Shown here piece after piece: positions 32,481-45,504 of a stretch of DNA of 64,000 nucleotides. The stretch lies in NCBI RefSeq assembly GCF_035582795.1, contig NC_134366.1, forward strand, positions 95,227,756-95,291,755, written 5' to 3'. The notes below the pieces were generated by a model. The model saw only the letters and a list, made by a program, of their open reading frames with translations. It made no database searches and was not told the origin of the DNA. Positions within the stretch are counted from its first letter, which is position 1. Every line of letters starts with the position of its first letter. The position numbers were made by a program, and so were the translations under genes. The stretch comes from Mycteria americana. Taxonomy: Eukaryota > Chordata > Aves > Ciconiiformes > Ciconiidae.

Positions 32481-35400
32481 GCTTGGGAAGTTCCCGAGCA
32501 GCAGATTTCTGGAGAGTGCTCTCAGGACCTCTCTCCTGCATGCTCCGTCCTCATCTCCTTCCCCACGTGTTCACTGCTGCCCGCTGAGAGTCAGCAAGGT
32601 GCATATGTGGTCTAACACTGTACGGCTAATTGTAGACTGACTTAATGTTAAGATCAGTGGCCATTTCGGCAGAGTCATGTGTGTTGGGAGGAAATGGTGA
32701 TCTCATGAAAGATTTATGTATTGAAACTGAATAAGTCCTTGGGAATTTGGCTTCTCAGTGGCCATGGTGGCATTAGTTGATTATGGAGGCAACCCAGTAG
32801 TGCTGCTGCAATAGTTTGCAGAATGTTTGTGGTTGATTTTTAGAGACTTGAAAAACTGGAAGCCTTCATCAGAGCACCTTCTAGGAAGGCATTTTAAAAC
32901 TGAATTCTAAATTATTCTAACAAATTGCTGCTTTTCTCAACCCTGTTGTAAGTAGCATAAGTAGGCTAGACTCTCAGCTGATGTCAGCAGGCCTGCTTCC
33001 ATAGCCTTAGATGAGGATCTGGTCTCTGTATCCTATGCCTATTTAGTCTGTAGCATACCTGTAGGCTCTATAGCAAATTCAGGGAACAACTCAAAAGCAG
33101 TGTTATTCTCTGGATTCGCCACTGTTGCACATGATATTAATAATACCTTTAATCCTGCAAGATTCCCTAGGCAAAAAGGGCTAGAGAAAACATAAATGTA
33201 ATTGCTCAAACATAACCCTGATACTGTTTCCAGTACCTCAGGAAATCTCTCCTGGCTAGATTCTGAGAATTAGTCCGGGAGTGTGTGTGTGTGTAATTCA
33301 AGACATACATATAAGTTTGTTTGTTTTGATTTTTTTTTTAAGAGTTGATTGCCAAGGAACACTTCCAGGAGTTCAGTTTTGGCATAGCAGTGTATGAGTT
33401 AGCACCTTAACTCTCCTAGGCTTTGCTTAGATTTGTATCCATTATCTTTAATATGTGGCATAAATTGGATATGATTAATTCTTTCCTGGTTTCTTCAGAC
33501 TGTAGTCATGGGCATAAATATAGACTGAGCTTTTCTAGCAAATACAAGAAAAGAATGAAAAGCAAAGAGAGGAGAAGAGCCTTGATTTATACATTTTTCA
33601 GTTTGATTTCCTCTTTCTTAAGATGAAGGGAGATAAGAGTTGCAGTGTTAGTTGATGATTCATGATCTGCCAAAATCAGTCTGACTAAAAGGGGGGGGGA
33701 CCCACCTAAAAAACATGTTTTAGCTTTCGAAATATGGAAAAGGAAGGAAATGTAAGAGTTGTCTGAAAAAAGAATTTTACCACAAACCTGGCAGAGATTT
33801 TGTGGAGAAATGTCTGTGTTTTTCCAGTTGAAAATTGAGAAAACAACCTGGTAAATATAGATGAAAAATTTAAGTGCCACATGTTAGTCTAACTAGCATA
33901 GTCTCTGCAAATAAATTCTAGTGAGATTAGTCAATCTTTGGATAGATGTCAAAACATGGATGGTTTTGATCTAAAATTTCAATTTGGTTCTGTACATCCG
34001 TCACTAACTTCCCTAAAATAAACTGTTGAAAGCAATGAAATATTGCTGTATGGGAAGAAGCCTGAAAAATCTTTATGCAGAGTAGAGTTGCTTTAATTCA
34101 GTGTGTAGTACTTGACGTTCATGATTTTTCGTACTCAGTAATGAACTTCTCTTCACCCCCCTGCACTCCTGGTGTGATAATTTTCATTTGGGGTGCAAAT
34201 CTGTGGTCCATCCGCTGCTAGGCATCTTGAAATAATTTGGAAATGATGTTGTTCTGGAGTTGGTGTCCTAGAAGAGTTCACATTTGGTAGAAGCAGCATT
34301 GGCAGCATAAATATTGACTTCCATGGTAGTGCTCGTCAGCTGGTAATTACAAACAATCCTGAAATGGTCAGAACTGACGTCTGTCACGTGTCCATGCAGT
34401 AGCTGGGCATTCTTCAACGGTGTTAAAAAGTAAACCTCTCTTAAGCTAGAGCAACAGAAGCATTTCCTGAGGCAAGAAGAGCCTTCTGAAGTCACGCAGC
34501 CCCTTGTTGCAGCGTGTCGGCAGGGCCGGTGGGCGCTGAGGGTCGGTGCTTGGGCTGTGGGTGGTACTGTGTGCTGGGAACAAGATCACAACCACGCGGC
34601 TCAAAGTGCAAACCTGGCCTGAAGCTGGCGGGTCGGTCTGACCTCAGGAAGGACCTGTCTGCTCACTTCAGTCTTCGCACCGCCCCGGTTCAGAGCTCTC
34701 CCCTGTAAGGGTGCATGACAAACGAGAACCTCCATTATTTTTGTTTTCTTAATCTCTTTCACTCTTAAGCAATCCAGGCGTTGATGGCTGGGGCGGGGGG
34801 GGGCAAAACTGGTGGCTACTATTGCAACATAAAGATAAACCTGACAGAGTAGTGAGCCTTATTTCTGTTAATCCATGTGGGAATTCACATTTTTTTTTTA
34901 CATAATACTTGGTAGGTTTTTGGGGGGAAAATTACTCCATGATTATTCTCTTAAATCAAAGCCTCTTAAGGAGGATAGCGTGTTGTCAAAAGCAGGAGGT
35001 CTTTGGGACTGGCCATAAACTGGGAACCAGCCGCGGTAATAAAAGCCTTTGCAGTGAGTCTAACAATTTCTTTAGTCAAAAAATACTAGTGGTGCCTTTG
35101 TGCTAGCCATACTCTTTTCAGGTGAAAGATACTGCAAGTGAAGTAGCAGGCGTGGCAGGAGCAGCAGCTGGAGAAAACGCGCAGCCCCACAGCAGCCCAG
35201 CAGGGCCGGGTGGTCCCCAGGGCGGCTGCCATTGCCAAGGCAGGCGAGGGGGTGAGCCAGGGCTAGAGCCCACCTGGGGAGAGGGGTCACTGAGCTGGGA
35301 CGGCGCAGGGCAGGGCAGGGCTGGGCACAGGTACACCAGTGGTAAAATGACATGGACGAGTAGTTTAAGAAGGCAAAAGTGAAGCCGTTCTTGCCTACTA

Positions 35401-35559
35401 GGGTATCTTAGCTTGTTAGTGAAAGAGAGATTGGTCAAAGCAACTGGGATCTTGTGCCGGTGTTTTCAAAATGGATTTGAAACAGGCAAGGAGAAGTAAG
35501 CCCTTTTAGGGAACCTGATCACCACTTTATCTGGTAAATAAACTACTTACTGAGCAGTT
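32481..35559 (+). other. DAP: Intron 2 segment, includes two GC-rich patches
   Basis: Mostly AT-rich with a (TG)n run at about 33281-33294 and a 9-base G run at about 33691-33699. Two patches are clearly more GC-rich with several CpGs: about 34490-34710 and about 35150-35340. Neither shows a convincing exon. Confidence 0.5.
35150..35340. other. GC-rich intronic patch (possible orphan CpG cluster)
   Basis: GC-rich stretch with scattered CpGs and a short GCAGG-type repeat at about 35305-35325, standing out in AT-rich intron 2. It could be an internal regulatory element or an old GC-rich insertion. No known repeat was recognised. Confidence 0.4.
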
Positions 35560-35858
35560 ATAGAAAAGATGGAGGTGGATTTTTCCCAGAAGTCCACAAT
35601 GAAGGGGTTAGAGGCAACAGCTGCAAATGGCAGCAAGGGAAATTCTGACTAGACATAAGGAGGAGGAAGCACACCATAGTGATGACGGTGGTCAACCACT
35701 GACAAAGTTGCCTGGAGAGTTTTGGAGTCCTCGTCCTTGGAGATACTTAAAAATTGTCAGGTACAAGGGATGGCAAGGTTGGCCCACTTTGAGCAGGAGG
35801 TTGGACCGGTCACTTACAAGGTCCTTCCAGTTTAAATTATCCTGTAGTACTGTGAAAT
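35560..35858 (+). mobile_element. CR1 LINE 3' fragment
   Basis: It shows the CR1 end-of-ORF2 and 3' UTR pattern: AGAAAAGATGGAGGTGGATT, a 'gacataaggagg' block, a degenerate 'tggagttttggagtc...ccttggaga' block, then GGAGGTTGGACCGG and GGTCCTTCCAGTTTAAAT before the terminal short words. Moderately diverged, + strand. Confidence 0.8.
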
Positions 35859-37619
35859 AAGAAGGATCTAATAGAAGTATCAGTAACTCATGTAGAGAGG
35901 CGGTGTGGGATGCTTCTAGTTACCCTCTTCCATAATACAACTGGAATATCTGGTGAAAATACAAGGTAATAAAAGGAAGTATTTATCATGTGGCCTCTCT
36001 CAGATGAGCTACAAAGATACCACTGAAGTTTTCTTGGTAGGTCTTCTAGCAAACTGACTAGTTCGTGTGTGTGTAGAGAGCGTTTTTATGATCAAATACC
36101 ACAGCAACGTGAGAAACGGATGAAGGTTCCTTCAGTTGCACTGTCGTCTGCCTTGCCTCGCACGTTGAAATGCTTCCGAGCGGCTGGCAGTCTGGTTACT
36201 GTCTGAAATACTCATGTGGTACCTTGCCATCGTGACTGGGTTCCTGTCTCTGGCATGGCAGTGGGGAGAGAAAGAAAGGTGGAGGTAGAGCCAGCGTGCT
36301 GTCGGTGGAGTCGGACAACTGGTAAAACAGCTAGATCTCTCTTCTGTAGCGGTAGCTCTGCCTCTGTTACAAGCTTCACCTTGGAGCGCTGGCCGTGGGC
36401 TAACACAGTTTTGCGCTGGTTAACAGATAAAATGACTGAAGTCTAGGCTGCAGCCAGAATACGAATTAACCTCCTTCCCCCACTTCCACCAGCTAGGAGG
36501 AATTTGTGGCCTGAGGTTATCGACAGACAGAGTTTGAGCCTTGTGTTTACTCTCCAGGCCAGCCAGGAACCGGCTTGTAGTGCTTTTGGATTTGCAGACT
36601 ATACTGCTAATCCTTTAACTCCAACTTGAGATACCTTCTTGAGGAGAAAAGAATTAAGAGCCTTGTGGGGGGACAAAGTTGACTTCTTTTTCTCCCCTCA
36701 CAGTTCCGTAGAGGTGAATAACTCTGTTTATATGAACCTGACTGTGAGTTAGAAACTACAACTGTGTTAATTGATGATCTTGTCATAGTAAACAAAAGCA
36801 GCATAAATGTTTACTTCTGTAAGCAGCCTCTGAAAAAAATTGGTTGTGAAATACTGTTGGATTGTGTTCCCACCTGTCTGTGATCATCCAAGAGGAATTG
36901 CAGGCAATTGTTCTTTTGCCCCAGGGGCCACCTTAGAGTTTATCCGCGGGTATCTGCAGCGTCTCCTGCGCTGGGTAATGTATGAACAAATTCTTCAGGG
37001 ACTCAGGCATGTTTTAAGGACAGCAACCTGGCTTCAACTCGGCCCAGGTGAGATGAGATATTATTGAGGAGCCCTGCAAGGCAATCAGGTTGCTGTTACA
37101 CTCTAAGGGTAAGCTGAAGTGTGGAGGTGCTAGCTTTAAACTCTTCTTTTCCCCTCTGTATCTGCCTTTAAACTTAGGACCTTTGCTCCCTCGTGCAGGG
37201 ATGTCACCACTGAGGTACGAATGTCCTTCCTCTGCTGCTGTGTGCTCCATCAGGGCCCACTGAGAAGCTGTATCCAGTGCACAGATCCACAACTTATTTA
37301 TGAAGTAAACTTCTGCATCTTAAGTTTAACTATGCTACTGCTCTGTGGAGATCTCTGTTGGTTCTTACTGAAGTTCACGAACCAAATGCAGAGTTTTGGT
37401 TTTAATCTGTCAATCCTGAATGTTTTTGTTCTTCATTACTTGGCATGCAGTAAACATAGCTGCTGAACTTGAGATTCTTCAATAAAACATGCTGCAAGAG
37501 TGCTTTGAGGAGGTTATGAAAATCTGTTCGACATACTCCAAGTCTGTTAAAAAAAGAAAGATCAGCTTTGCCAGATACTTTGGCACTTCCTGCCTAAGAC
37601 AGCAGAAGGACTGAGTTGA
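35859..37619 (+). other. DAP: Intron 2 segment, no recognised feature
   Basis: Intronic sequence of mixed composition with only short chance open frames. No repeat or exon was identified. Confidence 0.5.
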
Positions 37620-38468
37620 GGTTGATCAACAGGCTTGACAGGCTGGAGAAGTGGGCCAGTGTGAACCTCATGAAGTTCAACAAGGCCAAGTGCAAGGTCC
37701 TGCACATGGTCAGGGCAACCTCTGGTATCAATACAGGCTGGGGGATGAAGGGATTGAGAGCAGCCCTGAGGAGAAGGACTTGCGGGTACTGGTGGATGAA
37801 AAGCTGGACATGACCCGGCAATGTGCGCTCACAGCCCAGAAAGCCAGCCGTATCCTGGGCCGCATCAAAAGAAGCGTGGCCAGCAGGTCGAGGGAGGTGA
37901 TTCTGCCCCTCTACTCCGCTCTGGTGAGACCCCACCTGGAGAACTGCGTCCAGCTCTGGAGTCCTCAGCACAGGAAAGACATGGACCTGTTGGAGCAGGT
38001 CCAGAGGAGGGCCACAAAAATGATCAGAGGGATGGAACACGTCTCCTATGAGGACAGGCTGAGAGAGTTGGGGTTGTTCAGCCTGGAGAAGAGAAGGCTC
38101 TAGGGAGACCCTATTGTGGCCTTTCAGTACTTAAAGGGGGCTTATAAGAAAGATGGGGACAGACTTTTTAGTAGGGCCTGTTTAGTAGGTGGCTGGACAA
38201 GGGGCAATGGTTTTAAACTGAAAGAGGGTAGCTTTAGATTAGATACAAGGAAGAATTTTTTTTACAGTGCGGGTGGTGAGACACTGGAACAGGTTGCTCA
38301 GAGAAGTTGTGGCTGCCCCATCCCTGGAAACATTCAAGGTCAGGTTGGACGGGGCTTTGAGCAACCTGATCAAAGCAACCTTAAAGGTGTTCCTGCTCAC
38401 TGCAGGGGGGGTTGGACTAGGTGATCTTTAATGGTCCCTTCCAACCCAAACCATTCTGTGACTCTATG
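37620..38468 (+). mobile_element. Young 5'-truncated CR1 LINE
   Basis: An 850 bp CR1 copy running from the ORF2 C-terminal part to the element's 3' end (GGTCCCTTCCAACCCAAACC, then CATTCTGTGACTCTATG). The frame from 37651 stays open for 150 codons and reads as the CR1 RT C-terminus, with [20 protein letters not shown] as an anchor and KRRL at the natural stop. It is the best preserved and so probably youngest CR1 here. It is 5'-truncated, as nearly all CR1 copies are, and inactive because endonuclease and RT catalytic regions are absent. No target duplication is evident. Confidence 0.95.
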
Positions 38469-41400
38469 TCTACAGGTAGTTCTTTAATTATGTTGTTCTC
38501 TGTTTTGTGGGGTGACATTTCAGACCATTGCATAGCTTATAACTGTATTTTTAAAAGTCCAAGCAAAAAAAGAATGTTTGGCTGAAGCACGTTTGACCTA
38601 GAAACTTGATGTAGTTGCAAACAAGAGCTTTGGAGGGTTTAAAAAGGAAGACTTACAACAGTAATGTTTATAGTCTCATTTATGTATAAACTATCTTCCT
38701 CAAAAGATGCCAGCCTCCATGTGATATAGTAGGAAGAAATTTCCTTATAATCATATTCTTGTATAGTTTGCGTACCGTTGTGCGTCTGACACCTCTTCCT
38801 GAGGCAAGATGAGCCTGTGAACGAGAGGGAACACTGGCTGATCCTGAATTAAAAATACCAAGTCTTCAAGGCTAATTTTGCTGGCATTTCTTTGAGTGTT
38901 TCTTTTCACTTAGATATGGGAAGACAGCTGTCCTTCAGTGTCCTTGATTTCTGGTAGCTAAACATCAAGTGTCCTCACTGTGTTACTTTGGTTATTGTTA
39001 CTTGATCCTGGAGCGACTTTGTAGACCTCATTTGCAAAAGGGTAAGGGCACGGATCGATGAAGAATCTGTCTGAGGATAAGCAATGAAGTATCGAGGGTA
39101 CCGTGCTTATTAAGTGTCAGTTCCTCAGAGGGTGTTGTCATCCTCGTTTAACAGGCTTATGTAGGAGAAGTTCTCTCTCCCATTCTGTTTTTATACATTT
39201 TTAGCAGCTACACTAGTGAATGATGGGAACGTCTAAGTCCAGATTTCATGTCTGCTTCTTTAGGGAGGGGAGAAGATCTTCGTTTTGTGTACCACCTGAG
39301 GGTAAGTTAGAGGTTTGCTGTGTTTGCATTAAGAATTTGGGGGATGACAGGAAGAGCAGTACCACCTAGCAGGAAGAGAGTATCGCAAAAGCTGTATGCT
39401 TCGTGAAGGAGGTATTTTGAAAGAGAAGAGGTATGTGTTTTAGTTAAATTAACACGTGTTCTTTCACCAAGGGACTGCCTGTCAGGTTTAATTTGAAATG
39501 AAACTAATTGTTAGTCTGACAGCTTGATGTGCTGGGCAACGCGGTAAATACATTGGTACCAAAATCGTTTTCAGCTCTATTATCTAACTGTTGTTTGACT
39601 AAATGAGAAAGGAAGAGCTGAAACATGCATGTTTTTAGGAACAGCTGCCTATAAATTTTGCTTATGTAGAAATAACGCAAGTTTTTGTGGTCTTTCCATC
39701 AAATGCTTTAAAAAACTGTTGTACTCTTGTTTCATAATCTTTGCTAATTAACATAGGCATAAAAATATTGCTAGTTCCAGCAACATGTTAGTATGTTTAT
39801 CCCAATGTTTTTGGTCATGTTAATATTTTTTTCCCTACTCTAGTGTATTTGGGACAGAGAACAATCCAAATTCCCTAAACTATCAAGATGTAGAACTAAA
39901 GCATTAATTTGCATTTTTGGTCATAAGAGATTTCATTAGAATCACTTGAACTTTAAAGAACTAATTGCAAGCTTATTTTACAGTTGGTATTAAAAGGACA
40001 GCAAGGTCACTTTCTCTGATCAAAGCGAAGACTGAAAAGAACTGCTTGGCAACTGGCATAGATAAACTTGGAACCAATTGTATGAATCATCAAAGTTTTA
40101 TTGTTATCGCTTCAAACTAGTGTAATTAGGCACTACCTTTTAGGCAGTCACAGAATGCAGTCAGTTCTCTCCAAAATTAAAAGAAGCTTGCCAAACACTG
40201 CTGTGAGACTGGCTTTGAAATAGAAAAGACAATGGTTTCTCAGGAAGGTAAGACTTCAGGCACCAATCTGGATTAAGTGCTGTCTTTGTAGGCAGCTGTC
40301 TTTACTGCTGCCACCAATTTCTTATCTTTGCTTTGTTCCACCAGTTGTTTAGTTTTTCTGAAGAAGTGACATAACGTTTATCAGCTCTTGCCTTCTGACA
40401 GCGGCCAAAACTGCACAACAGTACCAGAAAGATTTTTAGCAAAACTTTCTAGTTAAGTTGACACTTAAATATACATAGGCATTTGTTTCTTTCCTGAAGA
40501 ATTGCTTTTTTTCTCTCTCTCTCTCTCTTTGCAATCTGCCGTCAGCTCTGCAGTGGTACTGGTTAGTGGCAGCAGGGAAATGTTCTGCTTCCTGAAGTTC
40601 CTTTTTGATCCTGCAACAAGAACTAAATCAGCGGAGGATCCTGACTGTAGAAATATCCAGGGACTAACGTCTCCAAGCAGTAATTTATCAGACCTAGATA
40701 ATAAGGGGAAGAATTAAAGATCTTGAGGGGATGAGTATCTTTCTAGGACAAAGAAGGGAGGTTCAGGGAGTAGGAGCAGGCTATTGGAAGAAAAGATTGT
40801 AATTGTCTGAAAAGATAATGGGAAGGTGGAGTTGTCTAAGTGTGAGAGAGAGACCTGGACTGCAGTAGACAGAGCAGAAAACTGAGCGAGAGGCCTGGTG
40901 AGATTAATAAGGAGCTAGGTAGAAAGGGGGAGAGGAAGGAGGAGATCAAAATCAAGATTCAAAGTGGAATGGCAGAAGGGATTCAACCTGAGAAACAGAA
41001 GGGAGTGCACAAAAGCATATTTGCTTCTAATTCTGCTGCTCCTTTGTGGCCAGGAACTAGACACAAGATACTAGCAGAGTGTCCTTACCTCATGCAGTGC
41101 TGGCCGGCGCAGAGGGTGACAGCTCATTACTACTATCACTTACCCTTCTGGCTTAAGTAACAAATATTCTCGGTGAATATAGCAATCTACGAATCTTCAT
41201 CAGTGTGACGGTCAGGATGATGCTGTGTGATGAGATCTGTTTTCCCACTTTGCTTTTTAAAAGCAAACTTGCAGAAGGTTTCGTCCTGTGCAGGCTTACC
41301 GCCTAATGAGCTATGTGCAACCCTGCACCCCTTGTGAAACTAATCTTCAGAAGAACAAAAAAAGCTGTCTTCCTTTTCCTTACCCTGCTGCAGGAAAGAT

Positions 41401-42979
41401 TTCAGCCCAAATAATATCACTAGGTTAAACTAAGCTTAAAAAAAAAAAAAACCTACTTAACCTTCATTGAGCTTTGGTTTGGTGGTTTCTTCTAAAAGCA
41501 GCAGGGGCTGTGGAAAACCTGTCTGTTCTTTCAGACATGTTTGTGAATTTAATAACAACTGTTTCAGACTTAACTTCTCTTAATTATTAGACCATCACAC
41601 TTAAATGATACCAGTCAGAAGCTTCATATGTGCAAAAGTTGTCTTAAAGTAATGGTAAGGCTTCAAACAAACAAACAAAAAACCCACAAAACCCCCAAAA
41701 CTAAGAATTAGGGTTAAATCTGTTCCCATCTATATATTCACTGAAAGACTTTAGTTCCATGATCAGCTCTCCAAGTTTTCTTCAGAACTTGCTTTATTTC
41801 ACAGAATTTATGCCATTAAGCAGCTACTCACTCAGCCTTTTATAATCCCCATTGAATTTCCTGTGGCTCTAGTTCCTATTTATTACACTTTAAAGATCTT
41901 TTTTCACAGCAGTCTCTGAATAATTTCCTTGTGGGCTTTTTCATGGTGCTTATAAGTGGTGCTTCCAGCATCAGTTTATTTTTAAAACATTCTTAAGGTA
42001 TGAGGAGGCCCAGTTTTAATGTTAAAGTGCAGAGAGTACAATTAACTGGCTGGCCAGCTTGACCCTAAGACCCAGCCATATTAGAATACTTAGCTTGCAT
42101 GTAGCTTTTTGTATCTTCCAACCGTAGCTCCTGTTGCCTTTATGTGCATTGGCCATTCTTTCTTTGAATCAAGGATCTTGAGTTGGACACCAGAAAAAGA
42201 AAAAAAAAAAAAAGAAAAACTATAGTCTGTGAAAAGTTTGGTTATGTGATTTGCTAAGTATAGCTTTGGCACATTCTCCGGGAAATCACTGGACTCCCTT
42301 AGCCCTAGATGTTTTCTCTCTTGAGCATTCCCTAGCTTATTTGCTAAACCCTTTAGAACTGTTACAACAAGGGGATCTCCTTCTGCATAATCACCATCAG
42401 AGGTCTGTTCTGTTTGCTGAAGAAAGACAGAGTTATATGAGGGTAAAGTATAAAAGAAATGAGTTGAGCATTCAATGCAATTTGTGAATTCTGTTTATTA
42501 GATGTTTTAGTAGACGAACTGAATAGAATCATCTAAAGTCCCATTAAGTAACATCCAGTTCATATGCACCTTCATCCCACTCTTCTATCAGTTTCACAGC
42601 CTCTTTCATTTTAAACAACGTACATACCATTAGCAGAATTTTGTTTTCTACCTGGATACATGCTAGATGGGAGTGTAAGTTAATTTTGGAGGTGATTTCA
42701 GATGTATGCTGACAGCAAAGGCAATGGTGAGACTTCAGAAATCTCTCAACTGATTGCCAAGCTGGATGGGAATAGATGAAGACAAAGAGCTGTTGATGTG
42801 ATGAATAGCAGGGAGGTGATCACTGCATACTTTCTTTAGTCATTAGCACTTTTGCTAAAGGTTTGCTATTGGTCACTGTTAGAAACAAATTGCCTGGTGC
42901 AGATTGCCTGGTTTTAAGTAGCATGCTTCTAAGCTTCTTTATGAACCATAGCACCTTATGAACACAGTCCAGGCTCTGG
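38469..42979 (+). other. DAP: Intron 2 segment with microsatellites only
   Basis: AT-rich intronic sequence. It contains a (TC)n run at 40512-40528 and A-rich runs near 41440 and 42198. No exon or repeat family was recognised. Confidence 0.5.
40512..40528 (+). repeat. (TC)n microsatellite
   Basis: Eight uninterrupted TC units. Confidence 0.9.
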
Positions 42980-43606
42980 ATCATAGGGTAATTAAGGTTG
43001 GAGAGGACCTCAAGAGATATCTAGTCTAGGCTCAAAGCAGGATTAACTACAAAGTCAGACCAGAATGAATACTCAAGGCTTTATTCAGCCAGGTCTTGAA
43101 AACCTCCAAAGATGGAGGCTACACAGTCCCTATGAGCAACGTGATCTACTGCTCGACTGTCCTCATGGTAAGTTTCTCTTCACAGCCAATCTGAACCTCC
43201 CTTGTTTCAACTTGCCCCCGTTGTCTCTCGTCCTGCAACCATGCACCACTGTTTAGAGCCTGGCTCTGTCTTCTTGATAACTTCCTTGTAGGCATTGGCA
43301 GGCTGCTGTTAGGTTTCCCCAAAGCCTTCGTTCCTGCAGGCTGAACAAACCCAGTTCCCTGAGCCTTTCCTCACAGGGTAAGTGGTCCAACACCCTGAGG
43401 ATCCTGATGGCCCTCACTGAGCTCACTCCACTTTATTGATGGCTTATGTTGGGGGCCCAGAACTGGATGCAGTATTGCAGATGTGGTCTAGTGAGCGGTC
43501 AGCTCACTAGAGAGGGATAATCTCCATGAAAAAATACTGCCGGCTTTACATGCTGCCAGGGAAGACTGGCTGGCTCATGTTCAGCTTGCTGTTCACCAAG
43601 ACTCCA
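42980..43606 (-). mobile_element. CR1 LINE fragment, minus strand
   Basis: On the plus strand it starts with ATCATAGGGTAATTAAGGTT, then GGAGAGGACCTCAAGAGAT, the reverse complement of a CR1 3' end. It continues through the reverse-complemented 3' UTR, including GCCTTTCCTCACAGGG and GTATTGCAGATGTGGTCTAG, and fades at GTTCACCAAGACTCCAGG. It is moderately diverged and is the only CR1 in this window opposite to DAP transcription. Confidence 0.88.
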
Positions 43607-45210
43607 GGAGAGAAATGTGGTGTATTAGTTGTAAAACTTAGTCTGATCTCTTCTTCAGCCTCATCGGCTATAGTGTGTATTTCATCACTTAGCGCTCTTT
43701 GTTAGGTTTCTCTCCACTTTAGCTTCATGTGTCTTTACCTCTCTTTCACAAATCCCAATCTTTTGTCTTCATCTGTTCCTGCCTGGCCTGTGAAGCTCAT
43801 ATTTTCTGCACTCAGATCTCCTGGCATTTTCCTCTGTAACAGTGTATAGTAGGGACAACACATAGAAGCAATGATGATAAAGCATAGCTGGTGTTTTATG
43901 TGTTGTTTTTTGGGGATATTGATGTCTGCTGAAATTGCAGGACAGTCCCATTTGGCCCATGAAGCTTTGAGGAATCTTGTACAGGGTGAACTGTATTTGC
44001 TCTGCCTTAGCACATGCGTAGCAGATACATGCAAGCACAAATGCTTTATCTACAAGCACAGATGGTGTATCTCATTAGACCTCCTAACATAGCTGGAAAT
44101 TTAGATGAGCTTTTGGGCTTGTGGACCTTTATATATTTGAAATATTCAGACTTACGTTTCATACCTGAAGATGCCTACACATCTTGCCTTGCCTGTGTCC
44201 TTAGGCCATCATGGGAACAATGCTGTCACGTCAAGACCTCATGTTTTTTTGCCACACTCAAAAATGCTGGAGGGAATGTTCTTGGCAACGAAGCAGCAGT
44301 TAAGACTCTCCTATAAGCTGTGGCAATGCTACTGCTTCTTAAAGTTGCTTCCACTCTCAGTATGGCAGAATTACTTACCTTCCCTTGATGCTAGTTATTC
44401 AAACAGCTGGGCTACATCCCCATTTTCCAGGGGATCAGCACTTTCTGTGATAGAGATTTCTTCTACCTGCAGAGGGTAGGCAACCTTGTTGCTGTGGAAG
44501 AAGTCAAGTCCTGGTGGGAACTGTCTCAGTTCTGCTGTCAGTCATGCATGAATATTTCAAGAAGTATCAGGATGAATTTTTGAAAAGTTAAGAGGTAATA
44601 TGCTCTGACTTCTGTATCTAGAGGTGTGTCAGTGAGTAATGTCATGTGAGTCCCACCCTGTGACTTCTGTTGTACATCTCTTCAAGGTCTTTATCTTTTT
44701 TGCATTTATCTTCCCTTAGTTGATGAATTCCAAGAACCAGTTGATCCCAGAAGACAACCCTTAGCTAATCATTCTACTGATCTTAAGGTATTTGGGAGAA
44801 ACAGAGGTAATTTTTCTTGCGTTTTTTGAAATTCAGAGGATAGTAATATAGAACATGTGAGATTATCATCTGTGTGTTGCAAGCAAACAGTTCAGCATCT
44901 CAGAGAGTACTTCTTGCTGTGGATGACGGATTCATTCTCACCAAGACAGACATTATCTTGGATGAAGCTCTCAGAGAAAGTCGTCTGCAGCGCACGAACT
45001 AATGCTGCCTAGGTACAGCACAGGAATAGCTGTCCAGCTATGCATTGGAATTTTTTTTTGCATTGGATTAATAGGCCTGAGTACACAGAAAAGTAGAAAG
45101 CCTGAGGTTACCTTAGTGTTTTTTCTTCAGATAATAAGGTCTAAACATCTGGACTGTTCTGTAAACATAAGGATAACCTGTCATGGACAAAAATTTTTAA
45201 TTCAGGCTCT
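43607..45210 (+). other. DAP: Intron 2 segment, no recognised feature
   Basis: Overlapping short open frames occur on both strands at about 43735-44480 with no family resemblance that I can name. Treated as non-coding. Confidence 0.45.
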
Positions 45211-45504
45211 TTTCAGTGGTGCTCAGCGGCAGGACCAGAGGCAACGGGCACAAACTGAAAGACAGGAGGTTCCCTCTGAACATCAGGAACCAATTTTTTT
45301 TTTTCTTTCTTTTTTTCTGTGAGGGTGATCGAGCACTGGCACAGGCTGTGCAGAGAGGTTGTGGAGTCTCAATCCTTGGAGATATTCAAAAGCTGTCTGG
45401 ATGTGGTCCTGGGCAGCCTGCTGCAGGTGGCCCTGCTTCAGCAGGGGCTTGGACCAGATGACCTTCAGAGGTCCCTGCCAGCCTTAGCCCATTCTGTGGT
45501 TCTG
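45211..45504 (+). mobile_element. CR1 LINE 3' fragment with expanded T-rich run
   Basis: It carries the CR1 ORF2 end and 3' UTR pattern: CGGCAGGACCAGAGGCAACG, GGCACAGGCTGTGCAGAGAG, GGATGTGGTCCTGGGCAGCC, GGACCAGATGACCTTCAGAG, then GCCCATTCTGTGGTTCTG as the tail. The T-rich segment at about 45294-45318, normally a short run in CR1, has expanded. Plus strand, moderately young. Confidence 0.92.

Noticed and set aside
37594..38040. 148-codon minus-strand open frame
   Set aside because: It is the antisense shadow of the CR1 ORF2 remnant on the plus strand.
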